From an uncultured Oscillospiraceae bacterium (lineage in GTDB: Bacteria; Bacillota; Clostridia; Oscillospirales; Acutalibacteraceae): a DNA stretch of 46,101 bases. This document shows positions 7,056-15,357 of this stretch, one piece after another. How positions within the stretch are numbered: position 1 is the stretch's first letter; every line of letters begins with the position of its first letter. The stretch lies in the NCBI GenBank assembly GCA_949295415.1, contig CASFLA010000055.1, positions 1 to 46,101 of the forward strand, given 5' to 3'. Position numbers and translations under genes: made by a program. Under the pieces are notes generated by a model. That model worked only from the letters and a program-made list of their open reading frames with translations. It searched no databases and was not told the DNA's origin.

Positions 7056-8639
7056 ATGTCTTCATTTTTTAAAAGAGCGGTTGCAGGCTTTATTGCAACT
7101 TTAACCTTAATGCTGCTTTGCGGAATAAGGGTTGCAACGGTTGCAACCGATGAAAAACTTATGGCGGCGGGCTTGAACCAATCAAAAAGAAAGGTCGTTA
7201 TCTCACAAAGGCGGGGAAGCATTTTAGATTGCTTTGGCCGTCCGATTACCGATGAAATATTAGAGAGTGTAACGCTCGTTTTTCCCAACGAACAAGGTCC
7301 GATGGTGCTATCTGAGTTGCTGACGGGAGATGAACTTATGACCGCGCTTAACAAGCTTAAAAACGGAAACGCAGTCAGGGTTAATAAAGCGTATAAGAAA
7401 GAAACAGAGGGCGCGGTATCTATAGAAATTCCTAAAAGGTATAGCGGAACCTTGACCCATATTATCGGCTATACCGATAGTTCCAATAACGGCGTTGCGG
7501 GACTTGAAAAAGGAATGAACAGCATTCTTAAAAGCGATAATGCGATTATCGTTTCCTATGAAATCGATTCAACGGGAAGAATGCTGTCAGGTGCCGGCTA
7601 TAGCATCGATTACGGGCAAACCGATACCTTTGTGAAATTAACTGTTGATAGAGAAATACAAATAATTTTAGAAAATGCAATGTCGGTAGTTGAGTCGGGC
7701 GCGGCAGTTATAATAGACGCTGAAAACGGCAAAATCAAAGCAACTGTAAGCCGCCCCGATTATGACCCTTATAATATTGCTGACGCTCTTAATGATGAAG
7801 CAGCACCGCTTATAAACAGGGCACTTTATTCTTATAATGTGGGCTCGGTTTTTAAGCCCTGCCTTGCCGCCGCCGCTGTTGAAAACGGCAAAGCCGATTA
7901 CCGATACAACTGCAGAGGCGTTTTTGAACACTCAGGGTTAAGCTTTAAATGCCATAAAAGCAGTGGACATTCTGTATTGGACTTAAAATCTGCAATTTCA
8001 CAGTCCTGTAACACATATTTTTACACCTTGGGATTGGAACTGGGCGCCGATGCGGTTTATAAAACGGCAGGGAGCTTCAGGTTCTCAAAACCGCTCGATT
8101 TGGGTGGAGGAATAATATCCTCAGCAGGCTCATTGCCCAGTAAAGAGGCGCTTTTGGCATCACCTGCGGCACTTATAAATTTATCAATAGGGCAGGGTGA
8201 TTTAATGCTATCTCCTGTCGCGATTTCGCTTATGTATTGTGCTATAGTAAACAACGGAAAATACTATATGCCGAGCATAATTGAGGGCGTTTCTAAAAAC
8301 GGAGTTTATGCTCCTAACGAGTCCCTGCCGCCTACTTTGGCAATAAATGCCGATACCGCTCAGAGCCTGAAAGAATATCTTAAAAATACCCTTAAGGAAG
8401 GAACGGGAAATGCTGCTTACATCGAAGGTATCTCGGCGGGCGGAAAAACAGGAACGGCACAAACGGGTTGGATAAAAGACGGCCGAAATATATTGAACGG
8501 CTGGTTTTGCGGCTTTTATGAGGGTATGAATACTAACTATGTTATAGTCATTTTAAAGGAGGACGTTCGCTCGGGCTCATACGATTGTGCACCGATATTT
8601 AAAGAGGTTACAGAACGCTTAAATGGTGAGGGATATTGA
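7056..8639 (+). CDS. Class B penicillin-binding protein (transpeptidase)
   Basis: A DD-transpeptidase that cross-links peptidoglycan outside the membrane. One transmembrane helix at about residues 8-30 anchors it. The three active-site motifs are in order: SVFK with the catalytic Ser near residue 264, SCN near 315-317, and KTG in GGKTGTAQTG near 462. RRGSILDCFGRPI near residue 50 is the usual start of the pedestal domain. At 527 aa it is short for class B (commonly 580-720) and has no PASTA domain. No ftsW/rodA partner is adjacent, so whether it serves division, elongation or sporulation (SpoVD-like) is open. The next in-frame Met (residue 19) would delete half the membrane helix, so the ATG just behind the terminator hairpin is kept. 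Confidence 0.88.
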   Translation: MSSFFKRAVAGFIATLTLMLLCGIRVATVATDEKLMAAGLNQSKRKVVISQRRGSILDCFGRPITDEILESVTLVFPNEQGPMVLSELLTGDELMTALNKLKNGNAVRVNKAYKKETEGAVSIEIPKRYSGTLTHIIGYTDSSNNGVAGLEKGMNSILKSDNAIIVSYEIDSTGRMLSGAGYSIDYGQTDTFVKLTVDREIQIILENAMSVVESGAAVIIDAENGKIKATVSRPDYDPYNIADALNDEAAPLINRALYSYNVGSVFKPCLAAAAVENGKADYRYNCRGVFEHSGLSFKCHKSSGHSVLDLKSAISQSCNTYFYTLGLELGADAVYKTAGSFRFSKPLDLGGGIISSAGSLPSKEALLASPAALINLSIGQGDLMLSPVAISLMYCAIVNNGKYYMPSIIEGVSKNGVYAPNESLPPTLAINADTAQSLKEYLKNTLKEGTGNAAYIEGISAGGKTGTAQTGWIKDGRNILNGWFCGFYEGMNTNYVIVILKEDVRSGSYDCAPIFKEVTERLNGEGY

Positions 8640-8668
8640 TTGACAATTAAACTTTTTAGGAGTATAAT
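8640..8668 (+). promoter_or_regulatory. Consensus promoter of the esterase gene
   Basis: TTGACA (8640-8645), 17-nt spacer, TATAAT (8663-8668): a perfect sigma-A match. The -35 element begins at the base after the stop codon of the penicillin-binding protein gene. Confidence 0.88.
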
Positions 8669-8690
8669 TACCTTTAAGGGAAGTGATGTT

Positions 8691-9368
8691 ATGAGTTTTG
8701 AAGAAAAAGAATTTAAAGGAATAAAATATTTAATAAAATATCCGGAGGGCTTTGATGAATCAAAAACTTATCCTGCTTTAATGTTTTTACATGGAACAGG
8801 AACAAGAGGGGATACAACCGAAAGCCTTAGAAATCATGCGTTTTTTAGAATCACAGCCCCGATGAACCTACCATTCGTTATTTTCGCACCGCTATGCCTA
8901 ACTGAAACCTTATGGCTTGACTGTTGGGAGAGGCTAGAGGCATTCGCGGAATATATAACCGAGCTACCCTTTGTTGATAAAACAAGATTTTATTTAACAG
9001 GTGCTTCAATGGGCGGATATGCAACCTGGTCACTTGCAATGTGCAAGCCGCATCTTTTTGCCGCTATTGCTCCCGTTTGCGGCGGCGGTATGTGCTTCCA
9101 TGCCATGCATCTTAAAAACGTTCCTGTCTGGGCTTTCCACGGAACTGCCGACCCCGTTGTTTCGGTAACCGAAAGCATAAACCTTGTTGAGCGCGTTAAT
9201 AAGCATGGCGGTAATGCAAAGCTGACTCTTTATGAGGGCGCAACCCATGATGCTTGGACTCCTGCATATAAAACAAAAGAATTATATGATTGGTTTTTAT
9301 CGCACAGTCTGTCTTCTGATGCTTGTGATAAGGTTGATGACGGTTTAAAGGGTGCAAGGTTCGGCTAA
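8691..9368 (+). CDS. Alpha/beta-hydrolase, predicted esterase
   Basis: A 225-aa cytoplasmic serine hydrolase with no signal peptide or membrane segment. The nucleophile elbow is GASMGGYATW with the serine near residue 107, the acid is in HGTADPVVSV, and the histidine is in GATHDAWTPAY. LMFLHGTGTRGD near residue 30 is the oxyanion-hole strand. This layout fits the dienelactone hydrolase / PHB-depolymerase-like esterase or predicted-peptidase group; the substrate is unknown. The frame is open from 8640, but that stretch is the promoter, and GGGAAGTGAT lies just before the ATG at 8691. Monocistronic, with its own terminator. Confidence 0.85.
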   Translation: MSFEEKEFKGIKYLIKYPEGFDESKTYPALMFLHGTGTRGDTTESLRNHAFFRITAPMNLPFVIFAPLCLTETLWLDCWERLEAFAEYITELPFVDKTRFYLTGASMGGYATWSLAMCKPHLFAAIAPVCGGGMCFHAMHLKNVPVWAFHGTADPVVSVTESINLVERVNKHGGNAKLTLYEGATHDAWTPAYKTKELYDWFLSHSLSSDACDKVDDGLKGARFG

Positions 9369-9378
9369 AAAGCAGCAA

Positions 9379-9415
9379 AAAGTCGCAAGTAAAAAGCACT
9401 TGCGGCTTTTTTATT
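9379..9415 (+). terminator. Intrinsic terminator after the esterase gene
   Basis: Stem of about 11 bp (9380-9390 with 9398-9408, AAGTCGCAAGT / ACTTGCGGCTT with one G-U) followed by TTTTTTATTTT. Confidence 0.88.
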
Positions 9416-9431
9416 TTAGTGCCAATATTCG

Positions 9432-9460
9432 TTGACAAAATATTATAAAAATAGTATAAT
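9432..9460 (+). promoter_or_regulatory. Consensus promoter of alaS
   Basis: TTGACA (9432-9437), 17-nt spacer, TATAAT (9455-9460). The leader to the ATG is only about 50 nt. It holds a small hairpin GCCGC-aaaaa-GCGGC at 9481-9495 just before the ribosome-binding site, and has no room for a T-box. Confidence 0.88.
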
Positions 9461-9515
9461 TATATCGACTTTGGACAAATGCCGCAAAAAGCGGCCGATA
9501 GGAGTTTTTTTCTTT

Positions 9516-12128
9516 ATGAAATGGATGTCATTAAATACTTTACGAGAAAGATATCTTTCGTTTTTTGAGAGCAAGGGCCATCTGCGCTTAGGCAGCTTTT
9601 CGCTCGTTCCGAATAACGATAAATCTCTTTTACTTATAAACTCGGGTATGGCACCGATGAAAAAGTATTTCACAGGGGAGGTAACCCCTCCGCGTAACCG
9701 CGTTACCACCTGTCAGAAATGTATCAGAACGCCTGACTTAGAGCGTGTTGGCCATACCGCCCGTCATGGTACATATTTTGAAATGCTCGGCAACTTCTCG
9801 TTCGGCGATTATTTCAAAAACGAGGCAATTGAATGGGCTTGGGAATTTTTAACTAAGGATTTAGAGATCCCCGAGGAATTACTTTGGCCCTCAATCTATG
9901 AGCAGGACGATGAGGCCTACGATATCTGGGTTAATAAAATCGGTGTTCCAAAAGAGCATGTTGTTCGCTTAGGCAAGGCTGATAACTTCTGGGAGCATGG
10001 TTCAGGTCCTTGCGGCCCCTGCTCTGAGATTTATTTTGACCGTGGCATTAAATATGGTTGCGGTAAACCTGATTGCAAGCCCGGCTGTGATTGTGACAGA
10101 TATATGGAAATCTGGAACAATGTTTTCTCTCAGTTTAATAATGACGGTAACGGAAACTATACCGAACTTAAACATAAAAATATTGATACAGGTATGGGCC
10201 TTGAGCGCTTGGCTTGTGTTATGCAGGGCGTTGATAATCTTTTTGAAGTTGATACCGTTCGCAATATTCTCAACGAGGTTTGCGCAATCTCGGGTAAAGA
10301 GTATGGCAAGGATGCTAAGAATGATGTTTCAATCCGTGTTGTTACCGACCATGTTCGCGGCGCAACCTTTATGATTTGCGATGGCGTTATGCCTTCAAAT
10401 GAGGGTAGAGGCTATGTTCTCCGCCGTTTGCTCCGCCGTGCTGCCCGTCATGGAAAATTGCTCGGCATTGACAGAATGTTCCTTTGCGATATCTGCGATA
10501 AGGTTATCGGCGAGAATAAGGATGCTTATCCCGAGGTCCTTGAAAAAGCCGATTATATCAAAAAGATTATCTCGGTTGAGGAAGAAAACTTCGGCAAGAC
10601 TATTGATTTAGGTCTTAAAATGCTTGAGGATATTACTGCAGTGGGCGATACGAAGGTGCTTTCGGGTGCAGACGCATTCAAGCTCAATGATACTTATGGT
10701 TTCCCCCTTGATTTAACTAAAGATATCCTTGAGGAAAAGGGCTGGACGGTTGATGAAGATGAGTTCCAACGCTTGATGAAAGAACAGAAGGACCGTGCCC
10801 GTGGTGCTCGCAAAGCGGCTGACGGCGAAAGCTGGAAGAGCGCTGAGCTTTCGTTTGATGGAATCGATGCAACCGAATTTTTAGGCTACTCTGATGATAT
10901 TTGTGAAGCAACCGTTAAGGCTATTGTTGTTGACGGCGAGCAGGTTGATTCGGCTAAAAATGTAAAGGCTATCGTTGTGCTTGATAAAACCGTTCTTTAT
11001 GCAGAAAGCGGCGGTCAGGTCGGCGATATGGGTGTTATCGGCTCATCGGTTGTAGAGGATGTTAAGAAAAACGCAAGCGGAATCTTTATGCATTACGTTG
11101 ATGTTGGTGATGCTATCTCGGTTGGCGATAAGGTTAATGTTACCGTCGATGTCCAGCGCAGAACCGCTATCCGCCGTAATCATACTGCTGCTCACTTGTT
11201 GCAGGCTGCTTTAAGAAAGGTTCTCGGAACCCATGTTGAGCAGGCAGGTCAGTTGGTAAACGATACTGCCGTCCGTTTTGACTTTACTCATTTCTCGGCT
11301 CTTACCTCTGATGAGTTAAGAACCGTTGAGGCTCTCGTTAACGAGGCTATTTTCGATGCTATTGATGTTGAAAACAAGGAAATGCCTATTGATGAAGCAA
11401 AGGCACTCGGCGCAATGGCTCTGTTCGGCGAGAAATACGGTGACGTTGTCAGAGTTGTAAATATTCCCGGCTTCTCGGTTGAGCTTTGCGGCGGAACCCA
11501 TATCAGCAATACCGCAAAATTAGGTCTTTTCAAAATTGTTTCCGAATCCTCAGTAGCTTCAGGTGTCAGAAGAATTGAGGCAGTAACCGGCCGCGGCGTT
11601 TATGAGCTTATTCACAAGATGAACGACGATATTAACTTAGCCGCTGCTGCATTAAAGCTTAATAATCCTAATGAATTAGCCGCCAAGTGCGAGCAGCTTG
11701 CCGCTGAACTCAAAGCAAGTGCTAAAGAGATTGAAGCTTTAAATTCAAAGCTTGCATGCTTTAGAGTTGATGAGCTTATTTCTAACGCTAAGGATTTAGG
11801 CAAGGTTAAGCTTATATCTGAAATATTCCAGAACACAGGCAGTAATACTCTTCGCAGTATGGCTGATAAAATCCGCGATAAAGAGCCCTCTGCCGTTGCA
11901 GTATTTGCTGATGTTAAGGGTGAGTCTGTAACTTTCGCAGTTACTGCGGGTAAAGATGCTCAAAGTGCAGGTATAATGTCGGGCAAGCTTGTTTCTGCTG
12001 TTGCAGCAGTAGCAGGCGGTAAAGGCGGCGGACGTCCCGATTTTGCGATGGCAGGCGCAAAGGATTCCTCAAAGGCAAAAGAGGCAATCGATTTTGCTTT
12101 AGAGGCAATTAAAGAAATTGTTGGTTAG
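9516..12128 (+). CDS. alaS: Alanyl-tRNA synthetase
   Basis: It charges tRNA-Ala and edits mischarged Ser/Gly-tRNA-Ala. The class II catalytic core is N-terminal (NSGMAPMKKYF, TCQKCIRTPDLE, GHTARHGTYFEMLGNFSFGD). The editing domain carries zinc-binding HTAAH near residue 558 and CGGTH near 658. The DHHA1 tail ends with GGKGGGRPDFAMAG. A cysteine-rich insertion CGKPDCKPGCDCD near residue 185 occurs in a subset of bacterial AlaRS. At 870 aa it has normal length. The frame is open from the promoter, but GGAG at 9501-9504 points to the ATG at 9516. Followed 11 nt later by the HIT gene. Confidence 0.96.
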   Translation: MKWMSLNTLRERYLSFFESKGHLRLGSFSLVPNNDKSLLLINSGMAPMKKYFTGEVTPPRNRVTTCQKCIRTPDLERVGHTARHGTYFEMLGNFSFGDYFKNEAIEWAWEFLTKDLEIPEELLWPSIYEQDDEAYDIWVNKIGVPKEHVVRLGKADNFWEHGSGPCGPCSEIYFDRGIKYGCGKPDCKPGCDCDRYMEIWNNVFSQFNNDGNGNYTELKHKNIDTGMGLERLACVMQGVDNLFEVDTVRNILNEVCAISGKEYGKDAKNDVSIRVVTDHVRGATFMICDGVMPSNEGRGYVLRRLLRRAARHGKLLGIDRMFLCDICDKVIGENKDAYPEVLEKADYIKKIISVEEENFGKTIDLGLKMLEDITAVGDTKVLSGADAFKLNDTYGFPLDLTKDILEEKGWTVDEDEFQRLMKEQKDRARGARKAADGESWKSAELSFDGIDATEFLGYSDDICEATVKAIVVDGEQVDSAKNVKAIVVLDKTVLYAESGGQVGDMGVIGSSVVEDVKKNASGIFMHYVDVGDAISVGDKVNVTVDVQRRTAIRRNHTAAHLLQAALRKVLGTHVEQAGQLVNDTAVRFDFTHFSALTSDELRTVEALVNEAIFDAIDVENKEMPIDEAKALGAMALFGEKYGDVVRVVNIPGFSVELCGGTHISNTAKLGLFKIVSESSVASGVRRIEAVTGRGVYELIHKMNDDINLAAAALKLNNPNELAAKCEQLAAELKASAKEIEALNSKLACFRVDELISNAKDLGKVKLISEIFQNTGSNTLRSMADKIRDKEPSAVAVFADVKGESVTFAVTAGKDAQSAGIMSGKLVSAVAAVAGGKGGGRPDFAMAGAKDSSKAKEAIDFALEAIKEIVG

Positions 12129-12139
12129 GAGAAAGAACA

Positions 12140-12478
12140 ATGGACTGTTTGTTTTGTAAAATAGTGGCAGGCGAGATTCCTTCAACCCGAATTTATGAAG
12201 ATGAATATGTATATGCTTTTGCGGATATTGACCCTAAGGCACCTTTTCATGCAATAGTTATTCCAAAGCAGCATATTGCATCGGCAAACGAAATAAATAA
12301 TGATAACAGTGCTTTAATAGCAAAGGTTTTTGAGGCAATTGCCGTAATCGCAAAAGAACAGAGTTTAGAAAACGGATACCGCGTTGTTAACAACTGCGGG
12401 GAGGATGGCGGTCAGACGGTTGGGCATATCCATTTCCATTTGCTTGCTCGCCGCAATCTTGCTTGGCCTCCGGGTTGA
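12140..12478 (+). CDS. HIT family nucleotide-binding protein
   Basis: A 112-aa histidine-triad protein of the HinT type, which hydrolyses phosphoramidates such as adenosine 5'-monophosphoramidate. The signature is HIHFHLLAR at residues 98-106, with the central histidine catalytic, and the N-terminal CLFCKIVAGEIPS block is typical. Length is that of the family. It starts 11 nt after alaS with GGAG as ribosome-binding site, so it is cotranscribed with alaS. Confidence 0.92.
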   Translation: MDCLFCKIVAGEIPSTRIYEDEYVYAFADIDPKAPFHAIVIPKQHIASANEINNDNSALIAKVFEAIAVIAKEQSLENGYRVVNNCGEDGGQTVGHIHFHLLARRNLAWPPG

Positions 12479-12515
12479 TTATGATTTTTGAAATTACATA
12501 TTGGGGGAAATAAAT

Positions 12516-13055
12516 ATGAGTAATTTTTATGAAATGAACATTGCAGGCTTAAAGCGTCAGCTACCGATTTGCAGTGTTAACGAGCATCTTGATATCGCTG
12601 CGTTTATTATTTTTGGTGATGTTGAGCTTACCGTAGCCGCAGCGGCAGAGCTTATTAAAAAGGTTGGCGAGTTTGATGTTATCGCAACTCCCGAGGCAAA
12701 GAGCATTCCTTTGGCTTATGAGCTTTCGCGTCAATCAGGCAAGCCGTATGTTGTTGCAAGAAAAGGCACCAAGGTTTATATGAAGGACCCTATTTCCGTA
12801 AATGTAACCTCCATTACAACCCAGCATGAACAGCATCTTTATTTAGGTCAGGATGAGGTTAAGCTGCTTGACGGCAAAAAAGTTCTTATTGTTGACGATG
12901 TTATCAGCACCGGCGAATCTCTTGATGCTATGAAAACCCTCATTAAAAACGCAGGAGGAAGCATTTCCGATTGCTGCGCAGTTCTCGCTGAGGGTGATGC
13001 CGCGAACCGCGATGATATCGTTTTCTTAGAGCCGCTTCCTTTGTTTTTTAAATAA
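12516..13055 (+). CDS. Type I phosphoribosyltransferase (Apt-like)
   Basis: A cytoplasmic enzyme predicted to join a base to PRPP. The PRPP loop KVLIVDDVISTGESL lies near residues 118-132, and the TPEAKSIPLAYELSRQSGKP stretch near residue 60 matches adenine/xanthine phosphoribosyltransferases. It is 179 aa, close to Apt (about 170). The frame extends to 12501, but TTGGGGGAAA precedes the ATG at 12516, so that start is used. It lies 37 nt after the HIT gene and before a strong terminator, closing the alaS run. The nucleobase cannot be decided from sequence: adenine, xanthine or another purine. Confidence 0.82.
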   Translation: MSNFYEMNIAGLKRQLPICSVNEHLDIAAFIIFGDVELTVAAAAELIKKVGEFDVIATPEAKSIPLAYELSRQSGKPYVVARKGTKVYMKDPISVNVTSITTQHEQHLYLGQDEVKLLDGKKVLIVDDVISTGESLDAMKTLIKNAGGSISDCCAVLAEGDAANRDDIVFLEPLPLFFK

Positions 13056-13063
13056 TTAGTGCT

Positions 13064-13100
13064 ATCCGCAGAGGTTAAAAACTTCTGCGGATTTTTTATT
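13064..13100 (+). terminator. Intrinsic terminator of the alaS run
   Basis: A 13-bp stem (13064-13076 with 13080-13092, one G-U) followed by TTTTTTATT. Confidence 0.88.
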
Positions 13101-13127
13101 AAAAACATATATAAATTTTAATTTATA

Positions 13128-13275
13128 TATGATATAATAACCTCACGAAATAGTTACTAAATCAAAGATTTAGACTATTTCGGAGAACATTGAATGACTA
13201 AAAGTTAAAATGCGTTGCATTTTAATCGGTGCTGTCGCACCTTACAAGGCTTCGCCTTGCTTTTATGATATAATA
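13128..13275. repeat. Hairpin cassette flanked by 12-bp direct repeats
   Basis: TATGATATAATA occurs at 13128-13139 and again at 13264-13275. Between them stand four hairpins: 13146-13154/13174-13182 continuing inward as 13157-13163/13167-13173 (16 bp with a 2-nt bulge), 13207-13213/13217-13223 (7 bp), 13228-13232/13237-13241 (5 bp) and 13245-13250/13254-13259 (6 bp). The style resembles the hairpin chain at the window start, though the arms are unrelated. The repeated 12-mer contains an extended -10 (TGaTATAAT), so each flank can act as the promoter core for the LRR gene downstream. Confidence 0.75.
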
Positions 13276-13304
13276 TTTATATAAACTTTTCGCGGAGGTT
13301 CAAA

Positions 13305-14675
13305 ATGAAAATTTCATTAAAGCCTTATATTTGGCTTGTTATTGCTCTTGTTTTGTGTTTTTCTTGCCTCTCCGGTTGTAGAAAAAAGGGAGAAATGATA
13401 TCACAGGAGAATGACGGCAATTTTAAATACGGAATTTATGAGGACCGCGTTGAGATTATCGGTTATATTGGCAACGGCGGTGATGTTTTGTTGCCCACTA
13501 CCTTTGACGAGCAAGCGGTAACTGCTGTTGCTGAGCGCGCGTTTTTTGGAAATACAAATATAGCCTCTGTCAGTATCCCTGATGGGTATGTTAAGCTGGG
13601 GAACGAGGCGTTCAGCAACTGTATCAGACTAAAAGAAGTTAAGTTCCCGCAGTCACTTACAGAAATCGGAAAGGATGCCTTTAGCTTCTGCACCGCGCTC
13701 GAAAGTGTTACATTGCCGAGCAATCTTAAAAATCTGCCCGAGAATATGTTTTACCGCTGCAGAGAACTGAAATTTGTCAAACTGACTGACACGCTCGAAA
13801 CAATAGGCAAATCGGCATTTTTTGGTTGCAAGGAATTAGGTGATGTTGAATTTGATGCCTCGCTTAAAAAAATCGATGATGAGGCGTTTTCGGGCTGTGA
13901 AAAGCTTACATATATAAAGTTGTCCGATTCGGTTGAGCATATTGGCAACAAAGCTTTCGAGGCCTGCCGTTCAATCACAGGATTTGAGGCAGGCAAGGGG
14001 CTTAAATTCATTGGTGAAAACGCATTTGGCCTTTGTCATTCGTTAGCCACCATAACCCTTAATGACGGGCTTGAAACCATTAAAAAAGGCGCCTTTAGAG
14101 AAACGGTTATAACCGAAATTGCGGTTCCGCAATCGGTCAAGAATCTGGAGGGCTGCTTTATAGGCTGTGAATCGCTTTTAACTGCAACCTTGCCGCAAAA
14201 TCTTACCGCAATACCCGAGGAATTATTCTCAGGTTGCAAAAATCTCGCGGCATTTGAAATATCTGCAGCGGTTAAAACAATAGGTGCAAAAGCCTTTTAT
14301 GACTGCGAGAGTCTCTTGGAAATAAAACTGCCCGAGGGCTTACAAACGGTTGGCGCTTATGCTTTCTCTCAGTGTATCAGACTTAATAAAATCAATTTTC
14401 CTTCGAGCCTTAAAATCTTGGATGAGGGTGCACTTTCAAACTGCATCAGCCTATCAAATATCAAGCTTAATGATGGAATAGAAACCTTGGGCAAGGGAGC
14501 ATTTTCCTCCTGCCTGAAGTTGAAATATATAACCATTCCTTCAACAGTAAAGTCGGCAGGAGATGGGTTGTTTGACTCCTGCTCATATTTAAAAACCGTT
14601 ACCATTTGCAAGGAAAAGGGAACTCTTGATACTTCAAAATGGGGAACAGGCTTCAGAATCAAATGGGCTCCCTAA
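13305..14675 (+). CDS. BspA-like leucine-rich-repeat lipoprotein (first copy)
   Basis: A 456-aa predicted surface lipoprotein. The type II signal peptide ends in a lipobox LSGC near residue 25, so the mature protein would be lipidated by Lgt (encoded at 23525-24574). From about residue 45 to the end there are roughly fourteen LRR_5 units of 23 aa with the pattern IGxxAFxxCxxLxxIxLPxxL. Such proteins mediate adhesion or binding in some bacteria, but no ligand is predictable. GCGGAGG precedes the ATG. The only promoter element seen is the extended -10 TATAAT at 13269-13274, at the edge of the hairpin cassette. A paralogue lies at 33661-35181. Confidence 0.88.
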   Translation: MKISLKPYIWLVIALVLCFSCLSGCRKKGEMISQENDGNFKYGIYEDRVEIIGYIGNGGDVLLPTTFDEQAVTAVAERAFFGNTNIASVSIPDGYVKLGNEAFSNCIRLKEVKFPQSLTEIGKDAFSFCTALESVTLPSNLKNLPENMFYRCRELKFVKLTDTLETIGKSAFFGCKELGDVEFDASLKKIDDEAFSGCEKLTYIKLSDSVEHIGNKAFEACRSITGFEAGKGLKFIGENAFGLCHSLATITLNDGLETIKKGAFRETVITEIAVPQSVKNLEGCFIGCESLLTATLPQNLTAIPEELFSGCKNLAAFEISAAVKTIGAKAFYDCESLLEIKLPEGLQTVGAYAFSQCIRLNKINFPSSLKILDEGALSNCISLSNIKLNDGIETLGKGAFSSCLKLKYITIPSTVKSAGDGLFDSCSYLKTVTICKEKGTLDTSKWGTGFRIKWAP

Positions 14676-14700
14676 TGCTTTTTAAAACGGAGAGATAATT

Positions 14701-15339
14701 TTGAAAATAAATGATAAAAAGGCGATAGCAGAAAAAGCGGTTGAACTTTTTAAAGCAGAATACCCCAATGCTATTTGCTCTTTAGATTATAGCGATGCTT
14801 TTCAGCTTCTTATAGCAACGCGGCTTTCGGCACAATGCACCGATGCGAGAGTCAATATCGTAACTCCCGCACTTTTTAAAAGATTCCCAACCGCCGCAGA
14901 TATGGCAGTAGCAGAGCTAAGCCAGGTTGAAGAGCTTATAAAAACCTGCGGTCTTTATAAAACCAAGGCAAAGGACCTTATCGGCATTGCTAAAATGATA
15001 TGCTCCGACTATGAGGGCAAGGTCCCTGATACTATCGAGGAGCTGACAAAGCTGCCCGGTGTTGGCAGAAAAACCGCAAATTTAGTTGTTGGCGATATTT
15101 ATAATAAGCCTGCCGTTGTTACCGATACTCATTTTATCCGCCTGTGCAACCGCTTAGGTTTTGTTAACACAACCGATCCCTTAAAGGTTGAAAATGCGAT
15201 GCGGGATATATTGCCGCCTTTAGAATCCAACGCGTTTTGTCATCGCGCCGTGCTTCACGGCAGGGCGGTTTGCACCGCAAGAAAAGCATTTTGCGAAAGA
15301 TGTTGTTTCAATGAGATTTGCCAAAAAAATATTAAGTAA
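14701..15339 (+). CDS. nth: Endonuclease III
   Basis: A DNA glycosylase/AP lyase that removes oxidised pyrimidines. The helix-hairpin-helix is LPGVGRKTANLV near residues 117-128 with its catalytic lysine, followed by the catalytic aspartate in VTDTHFIRLCNRLG. The 4Fe-4S cluster motif C-x6-C-x2-C-x5-C closes the protein (CTARKAFCERCCFNEIC). At 212 aa it has family length. The start is TTG, supported by GGAGA about 8 nt upstream; no in-frame ATG lies close by. It begins a DNA-repair run with the SbcD/SbcC-like pair. Confidence 0.94.
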   Translation: MKINDKKAIAEKAVELFKAEYPNAICSLDYSDAFQLLIATRLSAQCTDARVNIVTPALFKRFPTAADMAVAELSQVEELIKTCGLYKTKAKDLIGIAKMICSDYEGKVPDTIEELTKLPGVGRKTANLVVGDIYNKPAVVTDTHFIRLCNRLGFVNTTDPLKVENAMRDILPPLESNAFCHRAVLHGRAVCTARKAFCERCCFNEICQKNIK

Positions 15340-15357
15340 TTTTCCAGGGAGTAAAAA

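Noticed and set aside
9461-9515. T-box leader before alaS, common in Firmicutes
   Set aside because: The leader is about 50 nt with one small hairpin; there is no room for a specifier loop, T-box bulge and antiterminator.
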